From Photobacterium angustum (GTDB lineage Bacteria; Pseudomonadota; Gammaproteobacteria; Enterobacterales; Vibrionaceae), in assembly GCF_003026365.1 (NCBI RefSeq), contig NZ_PYOM01000001.1, forward strand, positions 186,001 through 250,000: a stretch of DNA of 64,000 bases, in the 5' to 3' direction. The translations under genes were made by a program, and so were the position numbers. The notes under the pieces are model-generated. The model was not told the origin of the DNA, did not search any database, and saw nothing but the letters and a program-made list of their open reading frames with translations. Numbering within the stretch: the stretch's first letter is position 1; each line of letters begins with the position of its first letter. Below are positions 36,472 through 45,770 of the stretch, in pieces.

Positions 36472-37354
36472 GAGCAGAATGTACGATCAAGCAAGCGGTT
36501 TACGTCGAATGACTCAGTTAACCTCAACCAAAGTGATTACTGTAACCGGTGGTAAAGGTGGTGTCGGTAAAACTAATGTTACGCTAAATATGGCGATGTC
36601 GATGGCACGTCAAGGTAAGCGCGTTATGGTATTAGATGCTGATCTTGGCCTTGCGAACGTTGATGTGATGCTAGGACTTCGTGCAGGGCGTAACTTATCT
36701 CACGTTTTGGCGGGTATCTGTGAGCTGGAAGATATCATTATTGAAGGCCCATACGGGTTAAAAATTATTCCTGCTGCCTCGGGTACTCAAAATATGGCAG
36801 AGTTAACACCAGCACAGCATGCTGGGTTAATTCGAGCTTTTGGTAATTTACAAGACGATCTTGATTTTCTACTGGTAGATACCGCTGCAGGTATTTCAGA
36901 CATGGTACTTAGTTTTGCTCGCGCTGCGCAAGATGTGCTGGTTGTTGTCTGTGATGAACCCACATCAATTACGGATGCTTATGCATTGATTAAAATTTTA
37001 AGCCGTGAATATGATGTTCAACGCTTTAAAATTGTTGCCAATATGGTGCGTAGTTACCGTGAAGGACGCGATCTGTTTACCAAATTGACGCGTGTTACTG
37101 AACGATTCTTAGATGCTAATTTAGAGCTCGTGGCATGTATTCCGCTTGATGATAATGTTCGACAAGCCGTTAAACGTCAGAAGATAGTGGTAGAAGCTTT
37201 TCCTCGTAGCCCTGCTGCATTGGCGTTGAATTCACTATCAACCAAAGCGATGACGTGGCCTATCCCGCATAACCCAGGTGGACATCTGGAGTTTTTTGTT
37301 GAGCGTTTATTAATAAAACGTTCTCATGCCATGGAGGTGCCATACAGTGAATAA
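36464..37354 (+). CDS. flhG: Flagellar number regulator FlhG (MinD-like)
   Basis: FlhG (FleN) is a MinD/ParA-like ATPase that limits flagella to one per pole by acting on FlhF and FlrA. The 296-residue product has the N-terminal FlhF-activating motif DQASGLRRM, the deviant Walker A GGKGGVGKTNV, and switch motifs VLDADLGLANVD and LVDTAAGISD. ATG 36464 overlaps the last codons of flhF; an in-frame ATG at 36479 also keeps the motif. A C-terminal amphipathic membrane-targeting helix is likely. Confidence 0.96.
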   Translation: MIESRMYDQASGLRRMTQLTSTKVITVTGGKGGVGKTNVTLNMAMSMARQGKRVMVLDADLGLANVDVMLGLRAGRNLSHVLAGICELEDIIIEGPYGLKIIPAASGTQNMAELTPAQHAGLIRAFGNLQDDLDFLLVDTAAGISDMVLSFARAAQDVLVVVCDEPTSITDAYALIKILSREYDVQRFKIVANMVRSYREGRDLFTKLTRVTERFLDANLELVACIPLDDNVRQAVKRQKIVVEAFPRSPAALALNSLSTKAMTWPIPHNPGGHLEFFVERLLIKRSHAMEVPYSE

Positions 37355-38069
37355 AGCGATGGCTTATGGTCAATATCAGCAGAGTCCACAAGCATTTATC
37401 GAACGTTACTCATCGTTAGTTAAACGCATTGCTCATCACTTAATGGTTCGTTTACCGCCGAGTGTTTTAGTGGAAGATTTAATTCAAGCAGGCATGATAG
37501 GTTTACTTGAAGCGCAACAAAATTATGATCCTACGAAAGGGGCAAGCTTTGAAACCTTTGCTGGAATTCGCATTCGTGGGGCAATGCTTGATGATATTCG
37601 TCGTGGTGATTGGGTTCCTCGCTCGGTATATAAAAATAGCCGAAAGATAAGTGAAGCGATATCTCACCTTGAAAATGAATTAGGACGCGATCCTAATGAC
37701 CAAGAAATTGCGCAATATCTCGATATGCCGTTAGAACAGTACCATCAAGCACTAAATGATGTTAATTGTGGACGCTTAGTCGGTATTAGTGATCTTGGGG
37801 TGGCAGAAGATACCGTTGCTAATGAAGAAAGTATCGGTGAAAACACACCCTTTCAAGGTGTTGTTGATGATAACTTTCGTGCGTCATTGGCTGAAGCGAT
37901 AAAAACCCTCCCTGAACGAGAGGCGTTAGTTTTATCACTTTATTACGACGAAGAGCTTAATTTAAAAGAAATTGGTGCGGTAATCGGTGTTAGTGAATCA
38001 CGAATTTGTCAGATACACAGCCAAGCAATGCAGCGATTACGTGCAAAATTAACAGCATGGACTGCTTAA
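37347..38069 (+). CDS. fliA: Flagellar sigma factor FliA (sigma-28)
   Basis: FliA directs RNA polymerase to late flagellar and chemotaxis promoters. The GTG start overlaps flhG by eight bases and has GGAGG nine bases before it. The 240-residue product has region 2 ([20 protein letters not shown] and [19 protein letters not shown]), region 3 and region 4 ([39 protein letters not shown]). The flagellin gene in this window has a matching promoter. Confidence 0.97.
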   Translation: MNKAMAYGQYQQSPQAFIERYSSLVKRIAHHLMVRLPPSVLVEDLIQAGMIGLLEAQQNYDPTKGASFETFAGIRIRGAMLDDIRRGDWVPRSVYKNSRKISEAISHLENELGRDPNDQEIAQYLDMPLEQYHQALNDVNCGRLVGISDLGVAEDTVANEESIGENTPFQGVVDDNFRASLAEAIKTLPEREALVLSLYYDEELNLKEIGAVIGVSESRICQIHSQAMQRLRAKLTAWTA

Positions 38070-38121
38070 TAATTATTTATTTTTAGAACTAGAAGAACAC
38101 TGGCTCTCAGTGGAGGCAAAC

Positions 38122-38505
38122 TTGAATAAAAACATGAAAATTCTCATTGTTGATGACTTCTCAACAATGCGCCGTATTGTTAAAAACCTGCTTCGTGATT
38201 TAGGTTTTAACAACACCTTAGAAGCTGATGATGGATTAACCGCTTTACCAATGCTTAAAAAGGGTGATTTCGACTTCGTTGTAACGGATTGGAATATGCC
38301 AGGGATGCAAGGTATTGATTTACTTCGTCATATTCGTTCTGATGATCAATTGAAGCACTTGCCGGTATTGATGATTACTGCTGAAGCAAAGCGTGAGCAG
38401 ATCATTGAAGCCGCACAAGCAGGTGTTAATGGTTATATTGTTAAACCATTTACCGCAGCAACGTTGAAAGAAAAATTGGATAAAATTTTCGAACGTTTGC
38501 AGTAA
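38122..38505 (+). CDS. cheY: Chemotaxis response regulator CheY
   Basis: CheY-P binds FliM and reverses the motor. The 127-residue receiver has the acid pair [10 protein letters not shown], phospho-acceptor Asp56 in [12 protein letters not shown], and Lys in [17 protein letters not shown] at 38112-38116 ends five bases before TTG 38122, so I use that start; an in-frame GTG at 38110 lies within the ribosome-binding site and is unlikely, and ATG 38134 is too distant. cheZ follows after 48 bp. Confidence 0.95.
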   Translation: MNKNMKILIVDDFSTMRRIVKNLLRDLGFNNTLEADDGLTALPMLKKGDFDFVVTDWNMPGMQGIDLLRHIRSDDQLKHLPVLMITAEAKREQIIEAAQAGVNGYIVKPFTAATLKEKLDKIFERLQ

Positions 38506-38553
38506 CGATTGCTAACAATAACCATCAGTAGTGCATAAGGACGATAAAGAAGC

Positions 38554-39273
38554 ATGATTTCACTTGAACAGGCAAAACAGCTTGTCAGCTTGCTAGAAAA
38601 TGGACAACAAGCTGAAGCCAATTCGCTTGTACAAACATTAGTTGCCGATAGCCATGAACCAATGTTTGCAGAGGTGGGTAAAATTACTCGCCAGTTGCAT
38701 GATTCTTTACTTAATTTTCGCCTTGACCCTAGGGTTAACGATTTAGCGAAAACTGATATTCCTGATGCTCGTGAACGATTGCTTTATGTTATCGATAAAA
38801 CGGAGCAAGCCGCCAATAAAACGATGGACGCAGTTGAAAGCACGCTACCTATTGCTGATAAACTTCATAATACGTTATTGCAAGTGCATCCTCAGTGGCA
38901 GCGTTTAATGGCAGGTAAGATTGGTCTTACTGAATTTAAAACATTGTGTCACGATATTGATTTATTGCTTGTTCAAATTGAAGGTGATAGCAGCACACTG
39001 CGTACCCACCTTACCGATATCCTTATGGCTCAGGACTACCAAGATCTCACTGGGCAAATCATTCGACGTGTCATTGAGTTAGTTCATGAAGTTGAAGATA
39101 GGTTAGTTGAAATTCTTAAAGCTTTTGGCATGGAACAAGACGCGAATACTGTGATTGATGATAAAAAAGACGCCTTAAAGCCTGAAGGGCCAATTATTAA
39201 TCCAGAGCAACGTAATGATGTTGTTGAATCACAAGATGATGTTGATGATTTACTTTCGAGTCTTGGCTTTTAG
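38554..39273 (+). CDS. cheZ: Chemotaxis phosphatase CheZ
   Basis: CheZ dephosphorylates CheY-P. The 239-residue helical protein contains the catalytic region ILMAQDYQDLTGQIIRRVIE and ends with DVDDLLSSLGF, the CheY-tethering C-terminal peptide. It lies between cheY and cheA; cheA starts nine bases later. Confidence 0.96.
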   Translation: MISLEQAKQLVSLLENGQQAEANSLVQTLVADSHEPMFAEVGKITRQLHDSLLNFRLDPRVNDLAKTDIPDARERLLYVIDKTEQAANKTMDAVESTLPIADKLHNTLLQVHPQWQRLMAGKIGLTEFKTLCHDIDLLLVQIEGDSSTLRTHLTDILMAQDYQDLTGQIIRRVIELVHEVEDRLVEILKAFGMEQDANTVIDDKKDALKPEGPIINPEQRNDVVESQDDVDDLLSSLGF

Positions 39274-39282
39274 GGGAAATTT

Positions 39283-41529
39283 ATGAGCTTTGATTTAGAC
39301 GAAGATATCCTGCAGGACTTTTTAATAGAAGCAGGCGAAATTCTTGAATTGCTTTCTGAACAATTGGTAGAGCTTGAACGAAGCCCCGATGATTCTGAGT
39401 TATTAAATGCTATTTTCCGTGGTTTTCATACGGTAAAAGGTGGCGCAGGATTTCTTTCTTTAACCGAACTGGTTGATGCTTGTCACGGCGCTGAAAACGT
39501 TTTTGACTTGCTGCGAACAGGCAAGCGTAGCGTAACATCTGAGTTAATGGATGTTATTTTAGAAGCGCTTGACTGTATCAATGTGATGTTTGAACAAGTG
39601 AAAGAGCATCAGCCTCTTGATCGTGCCGAGCAACGTTTATTAGATGCCTTACATTATTACAGCCAGCCCGCAACAGCAGATGAAATCGCTCCTATTTCTA
39701 AGCCAGTTGAAGCGCCACCAGTTGATGTTATTGCAGAGGTGACGTCAGAACCTGCGATCACGTCAAATAATGAGAATGTTACCACTGGTGACAGTGTTGA
39801 TGACATGACTCAAGATGAGTTTGATCGCTTACTTGATGAACTTCATGGTGCTGGCCAAAGCCCATCCAAGCCAACGACACCAGAACTAACTGCGCAAAAT
39901 AATGTAGAAACACAATTAAATTTTGATAGCGGTGATATTACTGATGATGAATTCGAACGTTTGTTAGACGAATTACACGGTTCTGGCAAAGGGCCGGGAA
40001 ATAGTGATACGTCAGCGGCAGGTGTTACAACACCATCATCGCCAACAGCATCGCCAGTAACACCATCATCTACCGTGCCGGAAGATACAGGTGCCGGTGA
40101 TAGTGATGATTTAATGACAGATGATGAATTTGAACGTCTGCTTGATGAATTACATGGCGCAGGTAAAAGCCCGTCTCTAGAAGAACAAGCGTCTGCTGCT
40201 CAATCTACAGCGAATGATTTAACCGAGGTTGAAGCTGCTGTTTCTTCGGCTCAATCAACGCCGATGGTCACTCCGCCGGCTCCAGTTTCTGCGACACATC
40301 AACCGCCAGCAGAGCGCTCAGCGAAACCTGTCGCGGTGAAAGAGAAGTCAAAACCACAAGCGGATGCGACAGTTCGTGTTGATACTTCAACGCTTGATAC
40401 CATTATGAATATGGTCGGTGAGTTGGTTTTAGTTCGAAATCGTTTAGTCAGTCTTGGTTTAAACACCAATGATGAAGAAATGTCGAAAGCGGTATCAAAC
40501 CTTGATGTTGTAACGGCAGATCTTCAAGGTGCTGTGATGAAAACTCGCATGCAGCCAATCAAGAAAGTATTTGGTCGTTTTCCTCGTGTTGTACGTGATT
40601 TAGCGCGTAGCTTAAAGAAAGAAATCGTACTGGAAATGCGCGGTGAGGAAACAGATTTAGATAAAAACTTGGTGGAGGCGCTTGCTGATCCTCTGGTTCA
40701 CTTAGTACGAAATTCTGTAGATCATGGTATTGAAATGCCGGATGTTCGTGAGCAGGTAGGCAAGCCTCGTACCGGAACTGTATTATTATCAGCATCACAA
40801 GAAGGCGATCATATTCTACTTACCATCGAAGATGATGGTGGCGGTATGGATGCAGAAAAGCTCCGCAGTATTGCCGTTGAACGCGGTGTGATGGATGCAG
40901 ATGCCGCTTCTCGTATTACTGACAATGAAGCGTATAATCTCATTTTTGCCCCTGGCTTCTCGACCAAAAAAGAAATCTCTGATATTTCTGGTCGTGGTGT
41001 GGGAATGGATGTTGTAAAAACAGGGATTAATCAGCTTAATGGTTCAATTCATATTGATTCAGTGCTAGGCAAAGGCACTCGAATTGACATTAAAGTACCG
41101 TTAACGTTAGCTATTTTACCGACATTAATGGTAGGTGTCGGTGAACAACCATTTGCATTGCCACTGGCAAGTGTGAATGAAATATTCCACCTTGATTTGA
41201 ATAAAACCAATACTGTTGATGGTCAGTTAACAATAATTGTTCGTGATAAAGCGATCCCACTGTTTTATCTACAAGATTGGTTGTCAAATATGACAGGCCG
41301 TACGAATAAAGATCGTGGGCATGGTCATGTCGTTATTGTTCAAATTGGCCATCAGCGAATTGGTTTTGTGGTTGATACCTTAATTGGTCAAGAAGAAGTC
41401 GTGATAAAACCACTAGATAGCTTACTTCAAGGTACGCCTGGTATGGCTGGTGCAACAATTACCAGTGATGGTCATATTGCATTAATTCTTGATGTGCCAA
41501 GCTTACTAAAACATTACGCTGGTCATTAA
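39283..41529 (+). CDS. cheA: Chemotaxis histidine kinase CheA with three LID-like motifs
   Basis: CheA couples receptors to CheY and CheB. Domains in 748 residues: Hpt (1-105) with His49 in FHTVKGGAGF; a linker of about 240 residues; dimerisation P3; HATPase P4 (LVHLVRNSVDHGIE, GRGVGMDVV); CheW-like P5. In the linker a motif of the form DEFxRLLDELHGxGxxP occurs three times, about residues 175-196, 219-240 and 278-299. In Vibrio the corresponding region (LID) binds ParP and keeps the array at the pole. No clear CheY-binding P2 domain is evident to me. Confidence 0.97.
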   Translation: MSFDLDEDILQDFLIEAGEILELLSEQLVELERSPDDSELLNAIFRGFHTVKGGAGFLSLTELVDACHGAENVFDLLRTGKRSVTSELMDVILEALDCINVMFEQVKEHQPLDRAEQRLLDALHYYSQPATADEIAPISKPVEAPPVDVIAEVTSEPAITSNNENVTTGDSVDDMTQDEFDRLLDELHGAGQSPSKPTTPELTAQNNVETQLNFDSGDITDDEFERLLDELHGSGKGPGNSDTSAAGVTTPSSPTASPVTPSSTVPEDTGAGDSDDLMTDDEFERLLDELHGAGKSPSLEEQASAAQSTANDLTEVEAAVSSAQSTPMVTPPAPVSATHQPPAERSAKPVAVKEKSKPQADATVRVDTSTLDTIMNMVGELVLVRNRLVSLGLNTNDEEMSKAVSNLDVVTADLQGAVMKTRMQPIKKVFGRFPRVVRDLARSLKKEIVLEMRGEETDLDKNLVEALADPLVHLVRNSVDHGIEMPDVREQVGKPRTGTVLLSASQEGDHILLTIEDDGGGMDAEKLRSIAVERGVMDADAASRITDNEAYNLIFAPGFSTKKEISDISGRGVGMDVVKTGINQLNGSIHIDSVLGKGTRIDIKVPLTLAILPTLMVGVGEQPFALPLASVNEIFHLDLNKTNTVDGQLTIIVRDKAIPLFYLQDWLSNMTGRTNKDRGHGHVVIVQIGHQRIGFVVDTLIGQEEVVIKPLDSLLQGTPGMAGATITSDGHIALILDVPSLLKHYAGH
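39805..40179 (+). repeat. Three spaced copies of a 22-codon motif in cheA
   Basis: Copies at 39805-39870, 39937-40002 and 40114-40179 encode nearly the same DEF-RLLDELHG-G sequence. DNA identity is lower than protein identity, so the copies are old and kept by selection on the protein. Confidence 0.9.
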
Positions 41530-41552
41530 TTAGCACGACAAATAATAATAAA

Positions 41553-41575
41553 AGAGGGGGGCGATGACCCCCTTT
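41553..41575 (+). other. Hairpin between cheA and cheB
   Basis: Inverted repeat with a GGGGG / CCCCC core (41556-41560 with 41568-41572), extended by weak pairs, followed by TTTGTTT. It lies inside the operon, so it may attenuate or stabilise rather than end the transcript. Confidence 0.5.
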
Positions 41576-41605
41576 GTTTAAGCGTTTCAACGGGATGAAA
41601 GTAAC

Positions 41606-42772
41606 ATGGCAGTTAAAGTATTAGTAGTTGATGACTCAAGTTTTTTCCGTCGAAGAGTAAGTGAAATAATCAATGCTGATAGTCGGTTGGAAGTTGTTGG
41701 CAATGCCATTAATGGTAAAGAAGCGGTAGAGTTAACTCAAAAACTGCAACCTGATGTGATCACAATGGACATCGAAATGCCCGTGATGGATGGTATTACA
41801 GCCGTTCGCGAGATCATGAAAGTTTCACCGACTCCAATTTTAATGTTCTCTTCGTTAACTCACGATGGTGCCAAAGCGACGCTTGATGCCCTTGATGCTG
41901 GTGCGTTAGATTTCTTGCCAAAGAAATTTGAAGATATTGCGCGTAATCGTGATGAAGCCGTGGAACTGCTTCAAAAACGTGTTGCAGAGCTTGCACGTAA
42001 ACGTATTTTTATGCGTCGAAGTGCTACTACGCGCTCAATATCTATTCCATTATCGCCATTAACAAGCACTCATACATCGACGACGAAACCAACGCTAACG
42101 TCACGCTTGCAGGCTGAACCTTCATCTGTTTCATCTTCAAGAAGTGCCCGTGCATCTGTTGTCAAACCCGCATTACGTTTTAAAGCGTCAGGAAAAAAAT
42201 ACCAGATTGTTGCAATTGGTACATCTACGGGGGGCCCTGTAGCATTACAAAAAATATTGACTCAGCTACCTGCTAATTTTCCATATCCGATAGTGCTTAT
42301 TCAGCACATGCCTGCGACATTTACCGCAGCTTTTGCAGCACGATTAGATCAGCTGTGCAAAATTGGAGTGAAAGAAGCGGAAAATGGGGATATGTTGAAA
42401 CCTGGTATGGCGTATCTCGCTCCAGGCGGTAAACAAATGATGCTTGATGGTCGACCTGGCGCATCAAGGTTACGTATTATTGATAGCGGTGAGCGCATGA
42501 ATTATAAACCATGCGTTGATGTTACATTTGGTTCTGCGTCTAAAGTCTATCAAGACAAAGTCCTATCAATGGTATTAACCGGTATGGGCGCTGATGGTCG
42601 AGATGGCGCAAGAATGCTAAAAAATAGTGGTTCAACTATTTGGGCGCAGGATGAAGACAGTTGTGTGGTATACGGTATGCCTCAAGCTGTTGCTAAAGCG
42701 GGTATATCAAGCCATGACTTACCTTTAGATCGTATTGCTGAATGTATTTTAATAGAACTAGGTTTACAGTGA
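41606..42772 (+). CDS. cheB: Chemotaxis methylesterase CheB
   Basis: CheB removes methyl groups from receptors for adaptation. The 388-residue product has a receiver (Asp55 in [14 protein letters not shown]) and a C-terminal methylesterase with the serine motif [26 protein letters not shown] and [14 protein letters not shown] carrying the likely catalytic His and Asp. A Ser/Thr-rich linker joins the domains. parC follows after 10 bp. Confidence 0.96.
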   Translation: MAVKVLVVDDSSFFRRRVSEIINADSRLEVVGNAINGKEAVELTQKLQPDVITMDIEMPVMDGITAVREIMKVSPTPILMFSSLTHDGAKATLDALDAGALDFLPKKFEDIARNRDEAVELLQKRVAELARKRIFMRRSATTRSISIPLSPLTSTHTSTTKPTLTSRLQAEPSSVSSSRSARASVVKPALRFKASGKKYQIVAIGTSTGGPVALQKILTQLPANFPYPIVLIQHMPATFTAAFAARLDQLCKIGVKEAENGDMLKPGMAYLAPGGKQMMLDGRPGASRLRIIDSGERMNYKPCVDVTFGSASKVYQDKVLSMVLTGMGADGRDGARMLKNSGSTIWAQDEDSCVVYGMPQAVAKAGISSHDLPLDRIAECILIELGLQ

Positions 42773-42782
42773 GGATCAAGGG

Positions 42783-43559
42783 GTGATTGTTTGGAGTATT
42801 GCTAATCAAAAAGGTGGAGTAGGTAAAACCACAACCACAATTACATTAGCTGGATTGCTGAGTGAGCAAAATAAACGTGTTTTATTAGTCGATACCGACC
42901 CACACGCATCGTTAACAACGTATTTAAATTTTGATTCAGAGCAAGTACCCGCTAGTTTATTTGATTTGTTTCAATTACCCGTAGTGAATAAAGCCAGCGT
43001 AAAACCACTTATCCTTAAAACTGCATTTGATAATATTGATATTATTCCTGCCCATATGTCACTGGCAACACTTGATCGTGTGATGGGAAATCGCAGTGGT
43101 ATGGGGTTAGTGTTAAAAAAAGCCCTACATAGTTTGGTTGATGACTATGATTACGTACTGATAGATTGCCCACCCATTTTGGGGGTGATGATGGTCAACG
43201 CATTGGCGGCGAGCGATCGTATTCTTATTCCAGTACAAACAGAGTTTTTAGCCATGAAAGGCTTAGAAAGAATGATGAGGACGTTACAAATTATGCAGCG
43301 TTCTAAGCCGTCTGGTTTTAATGTCACGATTGTTCCAACCATGTACGATAAACGAACACGAGCATCACTCCAAACGTTGCAAGAACTCAAGGTTCGTTTC
43401 CCTGAACAAGTTTGGGCGTCCGCGGTACCTATTGATACAAAGTTCCGTGATGCCAGCATTAAACATATGCCACCATCATTATATGCCCGAAACTGTCGTG
43501 GTGTGTTTGCTTACAAAACGTTATTAAAATATGTAGAACGGTTAGACAATCATGCATAG
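42783..43559 (+). CDS. parC: ParC, ParA-like ATPase for polar chemotaxis arrays
   Basis: In Vibrio, ParC localises chemotaxis arrays to the old pole and ensures their inheritance. The 258-residue product is a ParA/MinD-type ATPase with KGGVGKTTTTITLAGLL near the N-terminus, LLVDTDPHASLTTYL and YVLIDCPPILGVMMVNAL. It starts with GTG after GAGG and overlaps parP by eight bases. Position between cheB and the CheW-like gene distinguishes it from chromosome-partitioning ParA. A general Soj name would also be defensible. Confidence 0.88.
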   Translation: MIVWSIANQKGGVGKTTTTITLAGLLSEQNKRVLLVDTDPHASLTTYLNFDSEQVPASLFDLFQLPVVNKASVKPLILKTAFDNIDIIPAHMSLATLDRVMGNRSGMGLVLKKALHSLVDDYDYVLIDCPPILGVMMVNALAASDRILIPVQTEFLAMKGLERMMRTLQIMQRSKPSGFNVTIVPTMYDKRTRASLQTLQELKVRFPEQVWASAVPIDTKFRDASIKHMPPSLYARNCRGVFAYKTLLKYVERLDNHA

Positions 43560-44502
43560 TAAGCCACTTTCAAGTGATCAAGCCCTAGATGATTATTTTT
43601 TTGATTTATTAGAAGAATCAAATGAAGTTGCTGTATCTGCGGAGATTCAAGATCCTGTTTTAGACGTCGATAAACCAAGTATTGAAAATGTTGAAGTAGC
43701 GCCTACGTTATTTCAACCCAAGTTAAATGAATTTAAGCCAGAGCCTAATGTTGCTGTTGATTATGCAGAGCCGTCAAATCGACAAGATATTGAACGACTA
43801 TTGAGTAAAGTTGATGAAAATTATGTTGATGATATTCAAGAAAATGTCGTACAAACTGCAAATCCACAACAAATTGTTTCAGAAACAGAACAAGTAATAC
43901 CAGAGCAACTAACTTCTATTAAAGAAGTAGAACCTACGTGTGCTAGTGCTGAAAATATAGCGGAAGATACCGTTGTAACAGAGGTTATTGAAACCGCTAC
44001 AATTGCTGAAGATGCCGGGTTAATTCCACCAGAACAGTGGGCACATCATGGAATGGAGCAAGCGTTTCAAGCGCTATTTTTTGAAGTTAATGGTGTGACA
44101 TTTGCTGTTGCACTCACGGAGTTGGGTGGTATTCATCAACTTGGCGATCTTAACCGTTTACTTGGGCGCCCTAATTGGTATTTGGGTCTACAGTCAACAC
44201 GCGAGCAAAAGTTAGATGTGGTTGATACTGCACGTTGGGTGATGCCAGAGAAGCTAGTTGGTGATGAGTATCGTGATAATTATCGTTATATTGTGATGCT
44301 TGGCGATAGCCAATGGGGGCTGGCTAGCGATAAACTGCATGGCACCAAGGTGCTTAATGGAAATGATATTCGCTGGCGAGAGAAGGCAGGAAAACGCCCT
44401 TGGCTTGCGGGTATGGTAAAAGATAAAATGTGTGCACTTATCCATGTTAATGCGTTGATCGCAATGCTAAATAATGGATTGGATGTAAATAGTATTGAGT
44501 AA
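43552..44502 (+). CDS. parP: ParP, CheW-like polar array protein
   Basis: ParP links ParC to CheA and receptors and prevents array dissociation from the pole. The 316-residue protein has an acidic, low-complexity N-terminal half (about 1-160) and a C-terminal CheW-like (AIF) domain with LFFEVNGVTFAVALTELGGI and RYIVMLGDSQWGLASDKLHG. It is translated from an ATG overlapping the parC stop and lies before cheW, as in Vibrio. The triplicated CheA motif may be its partner. Confidence 0.88.
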   Translation: MHSKPLSSDQALDDYFFDLLEESNEVAVSAEIQDPVLDVDKPSIENVEVAPTLFQPKLNEFKPEPNVAVDYAEPSNRQDIERLLSKVDENYVDDIQENVVQTANPQQIVSETEQVIPEQLTSIKEVEPTCASAENIAEDTVVTEVIETATIAEDAGLIPPEQWAHHGMEQAFQALFFEVNGVTFAVALTELGGIHQLGDLNRLLGRPNWYLGLQSTREQKLDVVDTARWVMPEKLVGDEYRDNYRYIVMLGDSQWGLASDKLHGTKVLNGNDIRWREKAGKRPWLAGMVKDKMCALIHVNALIAMLNNGLDVNSIE

Positions 44503-44526
44503 TACAGGACCTTAAGAGGGAATAGC

Positions 44527-45021
44527 ATGTCACAGGTAAATATCGCTGAGATCCAAAAAGACGGAGCGAATGATCAGGTTCTGCAATGGGTGACATTTCA
44601 GCTAGAAGATGAGACTTACGGTATTAATGTTATGCAAGTCCGTGAGGTTTTGCGTTATTCAGAAATCGCGCCAGTTCCAGGTGCACCTGATTATGTGCTC
44701 GGTATTATTAATCTTCGCGGCAATGTCGTTACAGTTATCGATACTCGCTCTCGTTTTGGATTAGCTCCGGGTGAGATCTCTGATAATACACGTATTGTTA
44801 TTATTGAAGCAGAAAAACAAGTGATTGGTATTCTTGTCGATAGTGTCGCTGAAGTGGTTTATTTACGTAGTTCTGAAATTGATAGCACGCCAAGTGTGGG
44901 TACTGAAGAGAGTGCGAAGTTTATTCAAGGTGTAAGTAACCGCGAAGGACAATTACTTATCTTAGTTGATCTTAATAAGCTGCTATCTGATGAAGAATGG
45001 GATGAGATGGCGTACTTGTAA
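44527..45021 (+). CDS. cheW: Chemotaxis coupling protein CheW
   Basis: CheW couples receptors to CheA. The 164-residue single-domain product has VTFQLEDETYGINVMQVREV, GIINLRGNVVTVIDTRSRFG and VDSVAEVVYLRSSEID, all standard. AGAGGG precedes the ATG. Its stop codon shares a base with the next start (TAATG). Confidence 0.97.
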   Translation: MSQVNIAEIQKDGANDQVLQWVTFQLEDETYGINVMQVREVLRYSEIAPVPGAPDYVLGIINLRGNVVTVIDTRSRFGLAPGEISDNTRIVIIEAEKQVIGILVDSVAEVVYLRSSEIDSTPSVGTEESAKFIQGVSNREGQLLILVDLNKLLSDEEWDEMAYL

Positions 45022-45455
45022 TGAATACTGTTCTGCTACAGTGGATACCAACTGTTATTAGTGTATTGGCGGTTATAATCTTTACTGTGTTATTGCTTCG
45101 CGAGCGTAAAGCGCGACGGAGTTTAGAAACAAAATTTGCTGCCATTGAAACTGTATTGAAAAATGCCCGTTTACAAAATGAACGCTTGAATAAAGAGTTC
45201 AATGAATTGCGTGCAGGTACAATGGGTATGAGCCACAAACTGGCTGATATGTCACATCAGTTAGAAGTAGTTGAAGATCGTCAAACAGAGATCATGATGA
45301 ACGATCCCGAAGGACGTTTATATAGTCGTGCCAGTAAAATGGTAGAGTTGGGCGCTGATGTACATGAATTGATGAACGAGTGTGATTTACCTAAAGCAGA
45401 AGCTGAACTTTTGCTTCGCTTACAACAGACGATGCAAAAACACCGTCGACGTTAA
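45021..45455 (+). CDS. DUF2802 membrane-anchored coiled-coil protein
   Basis: This 144-residue protein matches the DUF2802 layout that follows cheW in Vibrionaceae: one N-terminal membrane helix (about 5-25), a charged coiled coil (about 28-85) and a C-terminal helical motif with SKMVELGADVHELMNECDLP and AEAELLLRL. Its role is unknown; a link to motility is inferred only from coupling to cheW. Only 3 bp separate it from the convergent minus-strand gene. Confidence 0.85.
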   Translation: MNTVLLQWIPTVISVLAVIIFTVLLLRERKARRSLETKFAAIETVLKNARLQNERLNKEFNELRAGTMGMSHKLADMSHQLEVVEDRQTEIMMNDPEGRLYSRASKMVELGADVHELMNECDLPKAEAELLLRLQQTMQKHRRR

Positions 45456-45458
45456 TCG

Positions 45459-45767
45459 TTATACTGATATATCAATATCTTCAAGCCCCTCCCATCCTGG
45501 AGGGGTTTTACCGTTTAAGTACCATGAAAAAGCAATCAGTTCGGCAATAATCAAATATAACTCTTGTGGGATTTCATCACCGACATCAAAGCTATTTAGA
45601 TATTGTGCCAGTACGGGATCTTGATGAATTAAGCCACCGTGCTGTTTTACTTGTTCGATAATATGTTCAGCCAAATGCTGGTGGCCTTTGGCTGTAATAT
45701 AAGGTGATTTTTCACCATCATATTTAAGTGCAATTGCATGTGAGGTTGTTTTTTTATCTGTTGCCAT
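45459..45767 (-). CDS. FlhB cytoplasmic-domain-like protein (FlhX/FhlB type)
   Basis: The 102-residue product resembles only the post-cleavage cytoplasmic part of FlhB: SHAIALKYDGEKSPYITAKG aligns with the FlhB segment that follows the cleavage site, and the rest follows to the end of the FlhB core. It has no membrane segments and no NP(T/E)H site. Such proteins (FlhX/FhlB) can modify export specificity in some bacteria; the role here is inferred. ATG 45767 has AAGG eight bases upstream and lies directly after the stop of the FliK-like gene. Confidence 0.85.
   Translation of the reverse strand: MATDKKTTSHAIALKYDGEKSPYITAKGHQHLAEHIIEQVKQHGGLIHQDPVLAQYLNSFDVGDEIPQELYLIIAELIAFSWYLNGKTPPGWEGLEDIDISV
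45486..45509 (+). terminator. Terminator of the chemotaxis operon, inside the convergent gene
   Basis: Stem CCCCTCC (45486-45492) / GGAGGGG (45499-45505), loop of six, then TTTT on the plus strand. It lies within the 3' coding part of the minus-strand FlhB-like gene. On the minus strand no T tract follows. Confidence 0.75.
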
Positions 45768-45770
45768 CAC

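Noticed and set aside
42783-43559. Chromosome-partitioning ParA
   Set aside because: No parB follows; the neighbour has a CheW-like domain and the locus is the Vibrio chemotaxis array positioning locus, so ParC is the better call.
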